64,000 bases of DNA from Urechis unicinctus (GCA_034190875.2 CM067348.1:29856745-29920744); one strand, 5' to 3'; positions 1-13,607 are shown, numbered from the stretch's first letter. Notes: generated from the letters alone by a model not told the origin. Translations and numbers: made by a program.

Positions 1-577
1 ATGGGTAATCCTACAGTATGTTAGGTAGTGTTTCGTACAGCTATAACCTACCATTTGTCTGATTGAAGGGTGTAGAACAACTCTTGGTGTCAAAGTGAGG
101 TTGGGTGTAAGGGTAATGTCAAATGAATAGTGGCACATGCATTCTGTATAAGATAGTGACCATAAATGTTTTACAGACTAAATTGCTGTTGAACTCAAGA
201 TTGCAGCACCTCAGCAGGTTTTAGATTGACCAGGACAACTTCAGCAAGATGCACAGAACAATCAGACAGATTATTTTAGAGCTACACATTGAGTCAGTGT
301 AGCTACAACATTTGTATTAATCTGTCTGCAGTGTAATGCTGAGAATAGAATATATAACTTACTGATAAAGCATCAGATAAAGTTACTTAATCATGAAACG
401 TCACATGGCAGTGCATGGCTAATCTACAAGCTCAAATAACAATTCAGCCTACATCACAATTGTGCAACAATTGAATATATAATATATGACATCTACCATA
501 AGAGAGATACTGAGAATGATCTATCTGTCAAACTTATCCTGATTAATACAGTATATTCTGAAGTATATATACCATAC

Positions 578-1441
578 CTGGGAGTAGTTTCCTTAGACTG
601 GGGATCTGAATATAACTTCTGAAGGCCAGTTGTAGAGCTTGGGTCTGCCTTGTATCCCATTAGAAGCGGTCTGCATGTTCATTGATATATTGTTTTCATA
701 TTTCGCTATTAGTTTCTAGTTATAGCAGACTTGTAATGACTTTCATGATATAGCACAAGCCTTTATAGACCATGCAGAGGGTAGTGTCTTTTATATGAAG
801 GCACTTAACTAGAATTCATTTATAATGCAAAGAACCCTTTCTTTGGTTTATACCTTGTCACTAGTTAACAGATTACTGAGGAATGAAAAAAACTCACTTG
901 TATCTTTGATGCATGTTCTGCTCCAGACTCCCGAGTCACTAGATATCAAGTTGTTTTTGTTGGCATCGTTAAGTCTGGGGTCTACAGGGCTTTTTGTTCT
1001 AGTCAGACTTGTGGCATAACTGGTACTTGCTTGGGCTGCTGGTTCAGTATCTAGTAAACAAAAGCACATACATTTTACAATATGCATTGCACAATTAGTA
1101 TAATTGACGCATAACAGACTATGCATTAATTCAGACGTAAACAATGAGAAAAAATGCATATTTTTGCCATTGCTACACATTTTTACATAATTATGTGACC
1201 TGCATATTGTGTGAGTTTTCAGAACCGTTTAATTGATAATGTGATAAAAATGGGACCATGTTACAAAAATGTCGGTATGGTTGAACTTGTAGTACAAAAT
1301 TGAAATATACTTAATCATACGAGCGAACAAACCGACCGTGCCAAGGCAATCCATTTGTGCCAAGTACACGCCCACTTTAGTTCTGGTCAATTCAGACAGT
1401 GGTCTCTTATAGGTTCCTAAGCTAACGTCTGACCTAGGTAC
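578..1441 (-). CDS. Candidate spliced gene, unidentified product (three putative exons)
   Basis: Three coding-like segments on the minus strand could be exons of one gene. The first, 1441-1333, follows an AG at the end of an in-frame TAG, begins VPRSDVSLGTYK and ends before a GT (GTTTGT). It leaves one base, which pairs exactly with the two bases that open the second, 1050-898. The second follows a TTTACTAG acceptor, begins with the residues TEPAAQAS and ends before a strong GTGAGT donor. The third, 670-578, reads PLLMGYKADPSSTTG and ends before GTATGG, but its phase is off by one from the second, so an exon is missing or one call is wrong. The composition is polar and low in hydrophobics, and no domain is recognised. 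Any 3' exons would lie in 1-577 or beyond the window; nothing else convincing was seen there. Confidence 0.35.
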
Positions 1442-2678
1442 CTATATTAATGAAACATATGTGGGTAGATTTGTGGAAATATACATATCCGGTTGGTTCA
1501 ACATAGAATTTCTTCCATATTCACAGCACATGGGCCCAAACTTTAACAGAGCTCTATATACATGACAATGCATTTCAATCTGCATCTTTATTAGATAACT
1601 AAATAGGAACGGAAGCTTGGAGAACAATGAGGTTGGAAAATAGAGACCCAGTATTCAGATGCTGGTTATTTATTTTCACAATATAACACCTCATAAAATG
1701 TTTCCACACTCACTTATACGATACCTTCCAAGGTCAGATATAATTCAAAGCCAGGAAACTTATGTGAGGCAACATCAGCTGTTCAGCTGAGAACATTCAA
1801 TATTATCTACTGTCAAATTACATAGTAAGCATAGTCATGGTTTTTATAGCACATATGCTAATTGATTATGCAATTAAATAGTTATGCAGTTCAGAGGCTG
1901 TTTATTTAATGACTGGTGTTATTTGTATTAGGTGACCCTCTGGTAATATCTGACACTTTCAAGTCTGTATTTGCACCATCAACTTATTCCCTCTTTTGTA
2001 TAGATCTCAGATAGGCCATTGACTGGAAATTGTAATTGATATTTGGTCATGACATCGACAACCTCTTTACAATTTAGATCCAACATCAGGAATATGACTA
2101 CCCCCAAGTACTGTTTATAATTGCAATCTGAGGACCCGTTGACGTTTGATGTCTACCATATTAAGATAATTGGCAATAGTTTTAGTTTATGAAACACCAA
2201 GTGACAGTGGATAAGCAGCCACTGATATGTATTGATTAATTTATAAAACCTACCATTTAAATCATGCAGAGCAGTTAAAACCATCAATGGTGCTGCAATA
2301 TTAGATTATTCTCTTCAATCACAACTTGTCAAACAGCGCAGTACCATACACATTATGGTTATGTCTTACCATAATGTCCATATTACATCATATCTATCTT
2401 CATGGCTGCAGCCTAGTGAAGGGAGTGAAGGGTAGCTCCGGTCGAAGGTAACATGAATTTACTCAAACGTCTTGTAGGGCTAAGTGAAGGGCAACCATTA
2501 ATTGTTAACATTGTTAAGTTGATGTTTCATAGTCAAGTTCTTTGGCATTTACATATCAACGAACAGTCTTAGCTATGATAGCCAAACAAGTCTGTCAAAC
2601 AACAATTTGTTTTTCAACTTAACAGAACCATCCAACAGTATTGTAACGAATGCTGCTAACGCCTAAATTGTAGATCAC

Positions 2679-2720
2679 GATCAGCTCATCGAGGACGTTC
2701 TGGCGAGGGAACTGGGTCAT
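2679..2720 (-). CDS. Possible first coding exon of the upstream minus-strand gene
   Basis: An open minus-strand frame runs through about 2800-2610. It contains an ATG at 2720-2718 followed by TQFPRQNVLDELI with mostly C or G in third positions, which stands out in this AT-rich area. A GT after ATC at 2679 (GTGATC, a weak donor), or a later one at 2660, would end it in phase 0. Phase 0 is what the putative exon at 1441-1333 needs. A second short start, MAPKLNGVERFVW, lies at 3363-3325 on the same strand and also stops in phase 0 before a GT. Either could be a 5' exon, and neither is proven. The intergenic stretches around them (1442-2678, 2721-3362) show nothing else. Confidence 0.22.
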
Positions 2721-3954
2721 GGATATAAATTCGGTCAGGGTAGGGGTAAAACGCGGATTAGGTAATACAGAACACGCAGTAATAGAGGTAGTATATTATT
2801 TTACCGACACAGCTTCTTTTCCGTTTATGTCAGAATGTATTTGTTGGGGAAATCCGTATTTAACAACTAATGTCTATGCTTTCCGCGAATTCACGAAGTA
2901 AGGGGCCGAATGTAGAGTTATTGTTTACGAGTTTCGTAATTTGTGAAATGTTATTATTAGCCGAAATACTATAATAATCGTATCATTCTTAACAAGGGCT
3001 GTGACAAAATAAGTTAAATTTAATTTTAATGATCATTATTTGGCAGATTAGCAATTTTATGTGACTTGACTTTGATAATCGTCTCCTAGTTTTTCGCTCT
3101 ATATTTCGCCAATCTGTCGTTCATCTAGGGTCAAAGTTCGAACAAAGTTCATGGCTAGGGTCAAAGAGTGATATTTGGTGGCTTCGATCGTAGTAATGTG
3201 TTTTTATTTCAAGTGTTTTGTTATTATATGGTATTCCATGATTCAACAGTGTTGAATACTGTGTGAATAACGTATATTTGGTAGTTTGTTAAGAAGGTAT
3301 CTGACTTTTACGGTCTCAATTGACCCAGACAAATCTCTCAACGCCATTTAGCTTCGGCGCCATGACAATGATCTCGGACCCTGGGAGATTTCATATTGCG
3401 ACTTTGTCAAAGGTTGACGAATCTGAGTAGGTCATGTTTTTTTAAGTTAGTCGATATGGAATTAACCTGATTTACAAATTCAATTGGATTGTTGTAGTCA
3501 TTTGCACGATTCACAGCCATTTGGCGTGTGTGACAGAAACTGTTGCCATGCTTAAAATACCTTAAAATGTTTTTATGTCATCCCGCTGAATCTATCAACC
3601 CTGCTTATTGGAACATCCCAATGAACTATTTGACCTGCATTGTTTGGGAAAGTCTCCTCTTCTCTCCATCCCGTATCTTTTAACAAATACGAAATAACTC
3701 TGTCATGTTACTCAGAATACAACAAAGAGGGTGTTATTCGAGGAGATATTCTTACTACGTAAACGATCTGTGGAATAGACATTTACCCCGGTGTAGGATG
3801 ATAGTCTCCTGGTGGGTAAAGACAGAAGAACATTCTCGCGTTGAAGTAGGATGCGTAAGGGTTTTAGAAACATACAGCGCTACCGTTAATTGGGTCACTG
3901 GAGTATACTGAGGTGTCTGGGGGTATATGAATCGTTTAGAGGTCTTAGCGGACT

Positions 3955-3970
3955 GAGCGCATAGGCGCTC
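3955..3970. other. Short GC-rich hairpin
   Basis: GAGCGC and GCGCTC form a perfect 6-bp inverted repeat around ATAG. A related GAGCGCGAG follows about 20 nt downstream. It is a local GC-rich patch in AT-rich intergenic DNA. The surrounding 3,400-5,160 region has no recognisable gene, and the 64-74 codon ORFs there look like chance. Confidence 0.4.
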
Positions 3971-5164
3971 GTGTCACTCAGAGCGCGAGAGCAGCTTTTT
4001 AGTGGGGAACAGCAAAATAACGCTGCTGGTGGTTATGTGATATCAATGGCTATTAGTGAGTAGCTGTTTCTCAATAAAAGCATTTACACAGGGGTTATGA
4101 ATAAGTGTGCAAACATTCGTCGATTCTATGAAATCAATAATACTATCATTTACGCTTCCCAATGTAATGGTAGGTTGGTGATAAGAGGATTCATAATATT
4201 ATACATCAAAGTTTTAAAAATTATTGATGATAAGTAATTAAAGGAGTTATTCGAGATACCAGTTTTTCACTTATTCGATTACCTTGACATAAGTTTCAGA
4301 ACAAGGTCGAGTCAAAACCTCTCCGTTTTTGCGCATTATTGACGCTTTACGATTGGAAAAATTGTTTACATACATACATACATTATGACAAACCCGACCA
4401 ACCAACATAACTTGGCAAAGCGATTAGCCAAGGCCGGCTTGACTCCACATAGCTAAAGTAAAGTACCTTAATATTGACCAGATTTAATTTATATGTCAGA
4501 TTGAGTATTCTACACAAATATATCCGATCTATAGAACAAGCGTTGTCATAATTTAGATCAACGACAAAATGTCACAGTGGGCGATATTAGAAAACCTAGG
4601 CTGAGAACCCAGGTTGTCGAGTCACTTTAGCGACATTATATAGATTTTCTCGCTATCATCTGGTTGACTAGGGTATAAGCGCCTTAAATAACGCCATAAT
4701 ATATTCAAGAGTTTTGGTTATTGCTTGCCAAATCATAAGATATTCTCGGCCAGCAACGCAACTTCATCTCAAAGCCCGATGTGCCTTACGAATTATCCGA
4801 CCAGCCGAAGCATTTTGGTTAGTCCGGGCGAATATATATCTGTCTCCAGCTCATTGGAAAACGTCGAAACCAAATATATATATTTTTTATTCTACCGATC
4901 GAATGACACGAGAATAGAATTTATTTGTGAAGGAAGTAATTCTAAGTAATATATCAGAAGTTGGGATTATGATATATCGGATTATAACGAGAAACAAGCT
5001 GTTATATGCAGAGTACCAAAATGGTTGCTCGCCTACCACTGTCCTGCTATTATAACATTTTTCAAACGTCCCTATCTAAAACCTGCGCGATGCAGGGGTC
5101 AAAACCTTGCAATGCATAAATGTGAATGGAGATAATTAACAAGGTAACATCAATTTTAAATAAA

Positions 5165-5450
<286 letters not shown>

Positions 5451-6848
5451 ATGTTGCGGACAGATCAGAGTTTATTAGCGCAATACATTTTCTATTGATT
5501 GCAGGAGTAGTTTGGTGTTTGTAGGATTCAGAACGACTGTGCATTTTGAATCTCACAACGTGGTAGAGAACACAACCACCTAGACTACGATGCCAAATAG
5601 TGAAGGTAAGAGATGCTGTTAGGACTGCTCTGCATGATCTGCTAACAACACAATCAAATGGAATATCAATAGCGTTTTATGTTTATTTTGGAAGATTTCT
5701 AATAGATTGACTTTTTCTGTTAGTTAGTATCGGACGAAAATTTTAATTATTTCACCGTTTAATTTAATCTATGCACTATAAACCAACAACGCGGATTTGT
5801 TCGTTTCTGCAAGAAAACGTAAATAAAGCCAGATTAATATCGTATTGGTTGTTATTTCAAGAAATATTTGTGAGGTTTATATTAGTGTGAGTCATCATGC
5901 CTTCATGCATACATTTTGCTCCCAATAGCAGTCATACAACAGCATTTATTCTTCTTACCATCAGTTTTGAAACATTCAAAATAAGTAAACACACCTTTGG
6001 ACCAACACAATCAAGTTGTGTCATTCATTCCAGCAGAAGTATCACAATTTTATGTTCATGCTATCAGACGGGAACCTGATGCTTTTAAGTGCCCCAGTAA
6101 CCATGCAGCAATACATATAAATGCAATACATTAAGACCGGGGGTGTCATATTTATATTAAGTGGGAATTTATGAGTGTGTTTTAAGATATCTTTATCGAT
6201 CACATATCAATTATTTGCAAGCTTTTCCAGTTGAGAAATGCATATTTACAAATAAGAATATATCTAGTGTTGTTCATTATGTGTGAAGAGCTTGGGTTTT
6301 CCGTAATATTTACATATGTAGCTGACTGCGAGCTTGAGGCAAGTCCTCAAAGGCCCTCTTCTTAATATCACAGCATTATTCATGAGACCAAATCAAGAAA
6401 ACCGAATGGGTAAGATGGACAGCAAAATGCACCTAGGTCCAATTGTGCTTGCATCATTAGGGATTATTGTTGCGTATCATCTATACTTTATTGAGTTCTA
6501 GGATTATTATTAATGGTAAAATTTGTAAGGATTATTCGATGGTATTGTTGTGGCCTTAAACTAGGTATCTGCTATATGAGGTTATTTTTAGTGATGAATA
6601 AAGTAACATCAATAGGTTGGATTCATCGGCAGATGTCATATATGATGCCAGAAATACAAAACGATGAGCACTAACAGAAAGAGCCCGCTTCTAATCAAAT
6701 CAATACTGACTTATACTGCAAACATGAATTGAAGAATGGGCGACTCCCGTTCTCTATGATCGTTGCTGAATAATTGATTTTAAATCGCATATTAAGTACA
6801 TTTTTGCAGAAGACAACGACAAAGGGGCATGGGCTCTGTTTTGAGTTA

Positions 6849-7145
6849 TGATAATTTTATTTATTGGCTTCCTAATGCGCATAGCGACTGTCCACAGCGT
6901 GAATCAATGCATATACTGAATATACATCATCCTAAGTGCACTTATGCAGTCAGAACATATAGGACAAAAATCATTGAAATAGCTATTTCTCATGGGTATA
7001 TGTGCTTTGATTCAATTTATTTATTTGCTTCCTAAACTGCATGGCGACTTTGCACAGTGTGAATCTATATATATGCTGAATCTCTATGATACTAAGTAAT
7101 AAGGACAAAATTCATTGAAATGTCGTTTTCTCATTGATATAATTG
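6849..7145. repeat. Two-copy internal tandem repeat (about 150 bp unit), left arm
   Basis: 6,849-7,000 and 7,009-7,145 repeat the same order of words: TTTATTTATTGGCTTCCTAA, then GCATaGCGACT, CAcaGcGTGAATC, GCTGAAT-like, AGGACAAAA.TCATTGAAAT, TTTCTCAT. The corresponding pair lies in the right arms at about 32,030-32,325 and 45,520-45,810. The ORF over the first unit, SYDNFIYWLP and onward, survives in all three copies, but it lies inside this repeat and beside a recently converted tract. Conservation alone therefore does not show that it is coding. Confidence 0.6.
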
Positions 7146-8201
7146 ACATTGGCAAATCTGAATTGACACATTGAACAAAAGCCTGCCTTTTCGGGCTGAA
7201 ACAAATCTTTATTTGCTATGGAACGAAAATGACTTGCTAATGTTTTCGGTCTGGGAGTAAGTGTCGGTGTGGGCAGCCATGATGAGGTGCGTTTCAGAAT
7301 TGACGGTAGTATATACAATACCACAAATCTTTACTTGTTGACATCAATCACGCAGTCTTATTATCGTTACAATGATGATATTTTATGTGTCTAAAAGACG
7401 CAATATTGCAGAGTTTATCTTCAAATCAGATTATATTGTAGTTAATTGCCCACTGTCGTTGTCCCTATTGTGCAGCATAAATAACAGAAACGAAAGTATG
7501 ATATATTTTCCAATATTACAGGCGATAGTCTACACCATGCCTCACACATTACCAGGAGTTGAAGTTGATCAAGTGGTCCCTGAACTATTGCATGCAGACT
7601 CTGACTATCACCACGTTAAGTGAACCCCTGATGTAAATGTGTGCTAGGTCTATCAATAATTTAAAAATTGATCTTATTTATTCTATCCTCTTCGAAACAT
7701 CCCTACACCAAGTCTTCATGGTGCAAGAAATGAACTATTTGCACACAAAACATACCAGTAGATAGCCAATTTACAAAGTGGAAGACTGAAAGACGGACAC
7801 AGCGGCATTGATTTATGGTAATGCGTGATCAAATTCATACTCACTGGCGCTTTTGTATAGTCGCCTGCAAATAGCATATTGCTCTATTGGATCCGCAGAA
7901 CACTGTAATATTTGGGGGTTAGATGTCGTCATATGGATGCTATTTGTTTAAAAGATATATCATTGATATTCTACGTGGTGATGAGCGCCATACCCTAGAA
8001 TAGTGAACCACCACATTTTTCAGCAGGTCATTCTGATCACTCGTTAACTATTATGATCTTCAATAAATCTTGTCCGTCTGAGTAACGTATAATGTTTTCA
8101 CCAAATAAACACCGCGACAGCTTGTAGGGAGACTGCAAATGGCTTGATTGAGAAATATCCCCTCTATAAAGAGGATGTATTTGGTCGTTATCTTAAATTC
8201 C

Positions 8202-8551
8202 TGTATATCTAATTGGCTATGAACTAGGGCAACATTGACCTCAAATATTTGCGTGTTGTGGCGTTTACGAAGGCGGATATCTAGCTGGTTGTTATGGTAT
8301 AAGAAATAGCTTGAAGCTGCGCACATATCAATCAACGTGGTTGTACCTCTTGTAAATGGCCCATAATTGTATGATTATTGCTTGTACTCAGCTTTAATGG
8401 AATCACTCTGACGCAAATCATATAAAGTAAAGGACTGTAATTATTCAACCAATAATATTGGTCGTAGAGTAATGTAAACGTATACGGTTGCAGTTGATGT
8501 AGCCAGCAGGCAAACAGTAGCCAAACTTATTGCATGACCAGTTATGATTGA
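8202..8551. other. Left-arm-specific segment replacing a 3-kb right-arm block
   Basis: Alignment to the right arms stops sharply at 8,201 (GGAATTTAAG in right-arm orientation) and resumes at about 8,552. In between, the left arm has 350 bp unrelated to the 2.98 kb at 28,005-30,979. A 91-codon minus-strand ORF (8,335-8,060) crosses the boundary and is not recognised. Confidence 0.65.
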
Positions 8552-11500
8552 AATACATCATTAAGTAAAAAACCGCCAATCCACTGCGTAGTCCGATTGA
8601 TGATCGATTGTAAAAGTTATTGTTTGTCTCTCATGAAAGCCCTGATCGGCTGTATAGGGATTAGTATTTCTTGTCGTATTCAATACTTTAAAGCCAGCCT
8701 AATTTACTTTACAATTAACACCAAGTCCAATGGCGAATATCTCAACAACTGGTGAAGCGCATCGAGTGCTGTTTTAACCTCAAAATACATCCTGGGTTAG
8801 AAATATTATTTAAGGAACAGTGACATCGACGAATCTAAAAGAGCCTCCAAAAACAAATTGGGCGTTGAAACTGGGTATTGATGGTAAGGCTAGATAATGA
8901 CATGTGATTAGCGTTGAACGGGGTAGATTTCGATTGTTTCTTTGGTACATTATTGGCATTTAGGACGCAATTATTGCAACTGCATCGCAATCTTTCATTT
9001 TAATAGCGTTATAAATGTCTATGCCTAGGATCGAGCATCGCATTTAATAATGAACCGTTTGAAATTGAAGCTGATTTCTCCAAATGAAATGCTTGGATTA
9101 GACACGAGTTTGTTCTATGTATAATTAAAATAGCCCCTCCTTGTCAATACACTCGGACTGCAGTGATCCATTAACATATAGTTTGTATAGTTTTCTCTTA
9201 TCTATAACATAAATTGTAACAAATTGGTTTAAATATGAGCACACTGATATTCTGCAATGCAAAACGTATTGTAAAACAGTAGATTACATTAGTAGCATTG
9301 CTTAGGTTGCAGTCATATCAGCAGTTTCCCTGCACTTTATCATAGTTTGATGTACTAATTGCAACTAAGAGATAATTGCTTAATGAACGGGCGCCATTGA
9401 ATATCAGTATATGCGTACCAAAATATACCTAGAGTATGTTTGGGGGCATCATGTTCATACGGTTATGTTTTCATCGACTTCGAATGGGCATCACCCTGTA
9501 TGTAATCAGAGCCTCATACATAACAATAAAGATTGATTGATATGCAAGAGAAATATCATATATGGAACACAGGCAACCTTAGACCTCATTATTAGAATCA
9601 CAAGCATTTTGTCTACAGCAAATACCGTTTTGATGCGAGCCACCACTGATACTTTTCTCTTCCATCGCATGTCGGCGAGATGCATATTTAATCACACGTG
9701 CCATCTGCTCAGGACACATAAGTTGCGACTGGTGAAAAGACAAAATTATGTTACATAATCTAGTCGCTAATCCTGTCAATGCTATTCTGATACTTGCCTT
9801 CCTCTAAGCAGCCGCAATTGCATAGAAGTGCTCATTTTTGTCTTGGCAAATAAATGCAGCACTTACTATTTGCTATGAGCAATTGTTGCTTTGTACAATG
9901 GAATATGGAACAATATACGGGAAATATTTGGCACAACTGCATGCATCTAATTGTATTCGTCGGCGATTGAGACATAGGCGAATTTGATTCCCTGTTTTGC
10001 ACGCGCAGTTCTGGAAACGCATGTCTCCACCTATGAAATAAGAAAGACAGATTTAATCCTAGCTAGCTTATAATTACTTTGGTGCAGGATTCTTTGATGC
10101 AGGATTGTTAATTGGTTAAGTATGCTCATCTGCATTATTAATGACTCACTTGCATTGCAGCAAATCTTGATGCAATATGCTACAAATAAGAGGTTACATC
10201 TGTTCTGTATTATCGTGTGCAGTTTTTCCAGTCGCATAACTGATTTATTTTTGGATGGTGCCTACACGTGATCCGCATCGGATGATTCGCATACAACATG
10301 CTAAGCATGCGCAAATGCAATTTTTCCATATCCGCATTTCGAGGTTTTATCAAACCAAACTCCTGCCTTGGGTTGTGGTAATCAGTTCTCTGCTATTACG
10401 CAGCCTCTCCCGTCGGTATCTGCGGGCGCGGATTGATAATGGTGTTATCTTCTTTACATTATGAGTAATGCTTTTTCTTTTGATGCCGGTTAAATTGTTA
10501 ATTTGTATCAATGTGAAGCTAAACATTCGAAAGAGAGGAACAATTGACATCAACGTCTCCTTTGAGCAGCACCATACCCATTTTAAAGTACACAAAATTA
10601 TTTTACTCGAAATTTAGCAGAAACATCGCCAAATAATGTTTAAATTAAGCAGACTCTGTCTCTATATCAATACTCTTTCCTGATATTTCCATATGTTTAT
10701 ATCAACACGTCATGTCCGCAACCAATGTATGTACGCGTTGTTGCTATATTTGTATGAACTGTCTTTATGTAAGGCAATCTAAAATTGTGCCCGTCGGGGT
10801 AAATTGAGAGTGAGCCACCCAGGCAGCTGCTTTGCTACTTCGTGTTTTGTCTGTATCATCATTAATGCAAATACACTGCACAGTTAAAACTAATTGCTAA
10901 AACTTCACTATGCTTGTCCTAAATATGTTGCCAGCCGTATGGCTTGAATACATGTCCGTTCATGCCAAAACGCAGAAGCTAGTCTACTGTATGAATCAGA
11001 AAGAGCTAGTAATGTTGCAAATACCGTTCACTCAAAAAAATGATTAGCATTCTTTCACAGCTATACATTAGCCGGACCACTACTAATCGTGGTGTGAAAA
11101 ACATGCTTCGCATTGAAAAGGGAGGGAACGATTATCAAACCGGAATAAAGATTTGTTATCCTTCCACTCCGTTATTTACACCTGAGGAATTTTCCTGCCC
11201 AACCAGGCTATTTCAGCTTTGCGGCCAAAACAAAAAATGAATGCTTATTTGGAGCATATTTGAACCACTTTTGTAAGAACATCAAGCTCATAATAAAAAT
11301 ACTTTTATAAGAAAATTTATATTTTTTTTTTATGCGCATCAAATGCGATACACATGCGATTATCACTCCACATTTTAGAATAATCGATTGACGAATAGTT
11401 TGCTGCTGATAGTGCCCAAGCGCAATACACACGTTCTGTATAGCCTCAATGTTAAGATAACATACATTATTTTCGATAGTGTGGCTGTGTATTAATGTGT

Positions 11501-13105
11501 TAAACAGGTTGAATATTCGTTGTAGTTGCTTGCATTTAGGGTGGTATCGTGCTGAACGGTACGACCAATATCATGAACCTTTAATGGCGCCAAATTGGGT
11601 AGATGGACCAATGACTTTTGTTTAGCTTTATGGATTTGATTTCTTCAATTGGGATGAATTTGCAGACGAGACGTTGAAACTAGGTTAATGTAGAATAAAC
11701 ATACTAACGCACGTAATTACTCAAGTGAATAGGCAATTCAATCGATCTACAAGCTAAACAAATTAAATATTATGCTTTCTGGAAACAATTCAACGACTTT
11801 CTACGGCAATTGCTAACTCTGTATGGCCATATTGTGCAGAGTATGGAAGCTCAATGAAGCATCTTGGCATATTCGAGGTCACGTTCCGTCAGCACATTGG
11901 AACCATATAAAACGCCATTTAATATGTCAACATGATCACGGTTGACTACCCCATTTCATAAATTCTAGCAATAAATTACGTTCTTTGCGCTGCTGGTTAA
12001 TGTATTATGTGTTTGCAGCCTTTGCTTTCCTTTGGTCCAATTGTGAAATGGTCATTAACATCTATGATAATTAACAGTTGAACACGGTCTAAAAGTATCT
12101 TGTCTGCTTAAATTAACAAAATCTGTGCGATAGAATATAAATTGTTAAAGAGTAAAATCAACATGTAAAAGCAAAAAGAATGAACTTATTGCCGCGTTGC
12201 ATGCAAAATATATGTCTTTGGTAGTATAGGTGTTCCTAAACCCTGAGGATAAAAGATTAAGATCGTCTTATTGACTAATATTTTTTCAACGGGCTACGGA
12301 TGATCATGACGGATGAGAGAAAATGTTATATACTTATTGTGTGCCGATTGGTGCCGATTTAAATTGTCGTATATGATACAAAAGTATAACCATCCTTGGA
12401 GGTTCCGTGAATCCTAAATACGGTTAATCAAGTCAACTTGTTAATTCAACAATCACTTAGAGGCCTGATGAAGTAGTCTGATCCTTTGTGGAATTGCTTA
12501 AGTTATGGTTCTAAAATGGACCACTGTATCGTACTTCATACAGCTGAGCTATAACTCGTAATACGGCAATCATTAAAAAGAAAACTACCATCTACGCCAA
12601 ACATTATGGCTGTATTGATCGACGAACCAAGGTCAACCGCGGCTGCGCAATGAAATACATTCTGAACAGATCATGCAGATGGCTTCATAATACTCCACGA
12701 GGTAGGAAAGTCGCTTACGATGGTGTGATGGAAGTATTCAAGATTGGTTATAGCTATTCCTCACCGCCGCGACTTCAGACGCAAATAAATCTGGATTCCA
12801 AGCAGACAATATTCCCTCTGTTATATTCGTCTGACGAGCATTGTCGACTTGGAGTTTATAATGTGACCAGTTTGTTGGTGTTAACCGTGGTTGTTGTAAT
12901 GTGATTAACCGTACAGTCTTTACCAATGAAACGTCATAATATATAATCAGCCAAATGCCCACCAGCTGACCGTCACCAAGTTACTAACATGAGCTTGTGA
13001 TAAGATCATTTATTATAATGCCAACATCCCCGCACTGTTTTCCGATTTCCATCGCTCCTCCATCCTCCTGTGCGTTGAACTGTAGAAAGAGTTTGCTTAC
13101 AATCA

Positions 13106-13321
13106 TTAAACATAATTGTTTAATGTGATATGCGGATCCTTATACTTCTTCCGATCCTTGTGATACACCTGGTTATACGCCTCAGCCCTCCCCAGGTCCT
13201 CGCAGGCGCAAAACCTGAAAACACAGTCGACAAACACCCCGATGATCGCCACCGGACTGGGGTGCAGGCCCAACAGAACCTGAGGCTTATACATGTTCGG
13301 AATCATCCTCCCAGGACTCAT
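13106..13321 (-). CDS. Orphan GC-rich reading frame, unidentified
   Basis: A 71-codon frame starts at ATG 13,321, a few bases from an (AT)n tract, and runs to a stop at 13,106. Codons up to about 13,140 have strong G/C third positions (GAG GAC CTG GGG AGG GCT GAG GCG), unlike anything nearby. The product has a hydrophobic stretch ([19 protein letters not shown]), then a Cys-rich [16 protein letters not shown], then a basic tail KDRKKYKD. The last codons lie inside the inverted-repeat arm, so only about 13,140-13,330 is the unusual piece. No family is recognised. It could be a captured gene or viral fragment, or one exon of a gene cut off by the microsatellite. The plus-strand ORF over the same bases starts with a signal-like hydrophobic stretch, but its codon use is less convincing. 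Confidence 0.4.
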   Translation of the reverse strand: MSPGRMIPNMYKPQVLLGLHPSPVAIIGVFVDCVFRFCACEDLGRAEAYNQVYHKDRKKYKDPHITLNNYV

Positions 13322-13332
13322 AGTGTACGGGC

Positions 13333-13333
13333 A

Positions 13334-13369
<36 letters not shown>

Positions 13370-13508
13370 AACATATATATATATTTATATATATATATTT
13401 ATAAATATATATATATATGTATGTATATATATAAACATATATATATATTTATATATATATATTTAAAAGAGATATATATCTATATGTATCTCTATATATA
13501 TATATATA

Positions 13509-13549
<41 letters not shown>

Positions 13550-13607
13550 ATATCTATATATATCTCTATATATATATATCTATATATATATATATATATA
13601 TATATAC
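13333..13607. repeat. (AT)n microsatellite with CTAT and AAAC variants
   Basis: Alternating AT with periodic ATAAAC, TTTATA and ATCTAT variants. It abuts the GC-rich orphan frame and lies close to the inner end of the left arm. Confidence 0.95.

Larger units (their letters stand above)
5700..13139 (+). repeat. Left arm of giant inverted repeat
   Basis: Read in reverse complement, this arm aligns collinearly with the right arm (21,333-33,769, and with tandem copy 2). Anchors include 5,700-5,770 with 33,700-33,769; 7,100-8,200 with 30,980-32,060; 8,570-9,340 with 27,236-27,985; 9,540-9,780 with 25,150-25,360; 11,840-11,960 with 22,640-22,760; and 12,600-13,139 with 21,333-21,830. By eye most of it is clearly diverged, so the duplication is old. 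The stretch 6,990-8,201 is nearly identical. Against the right arm it lacks about 1.65 kb (between 9,536 and 9,540) and has 350 bp (8,202-8,551) in place of a roughly 3-kb block. No transposase, terminal inverted repeat or target duplication was recognised at the ends. No gene in it is convincing, and the arm contains its own internal repeat near 6.85-7.15 kb. Confidence 0.9.

Noticed and set aside
227..300. Plus-strand exon-like segment DQDNFSKMHRTIRQ
   Set aside because: The acceptor is weak, it lies opposite a minus-strand open frame, and neither strand has a convincing neighbour exon.
7372..7623. 83-codon ORF conserved in three copies
   Set aside because: It lies in the near-identical converted tract, so conservation is not evidence of coding; spliced alternatives fit its minus-strand counterparts better.
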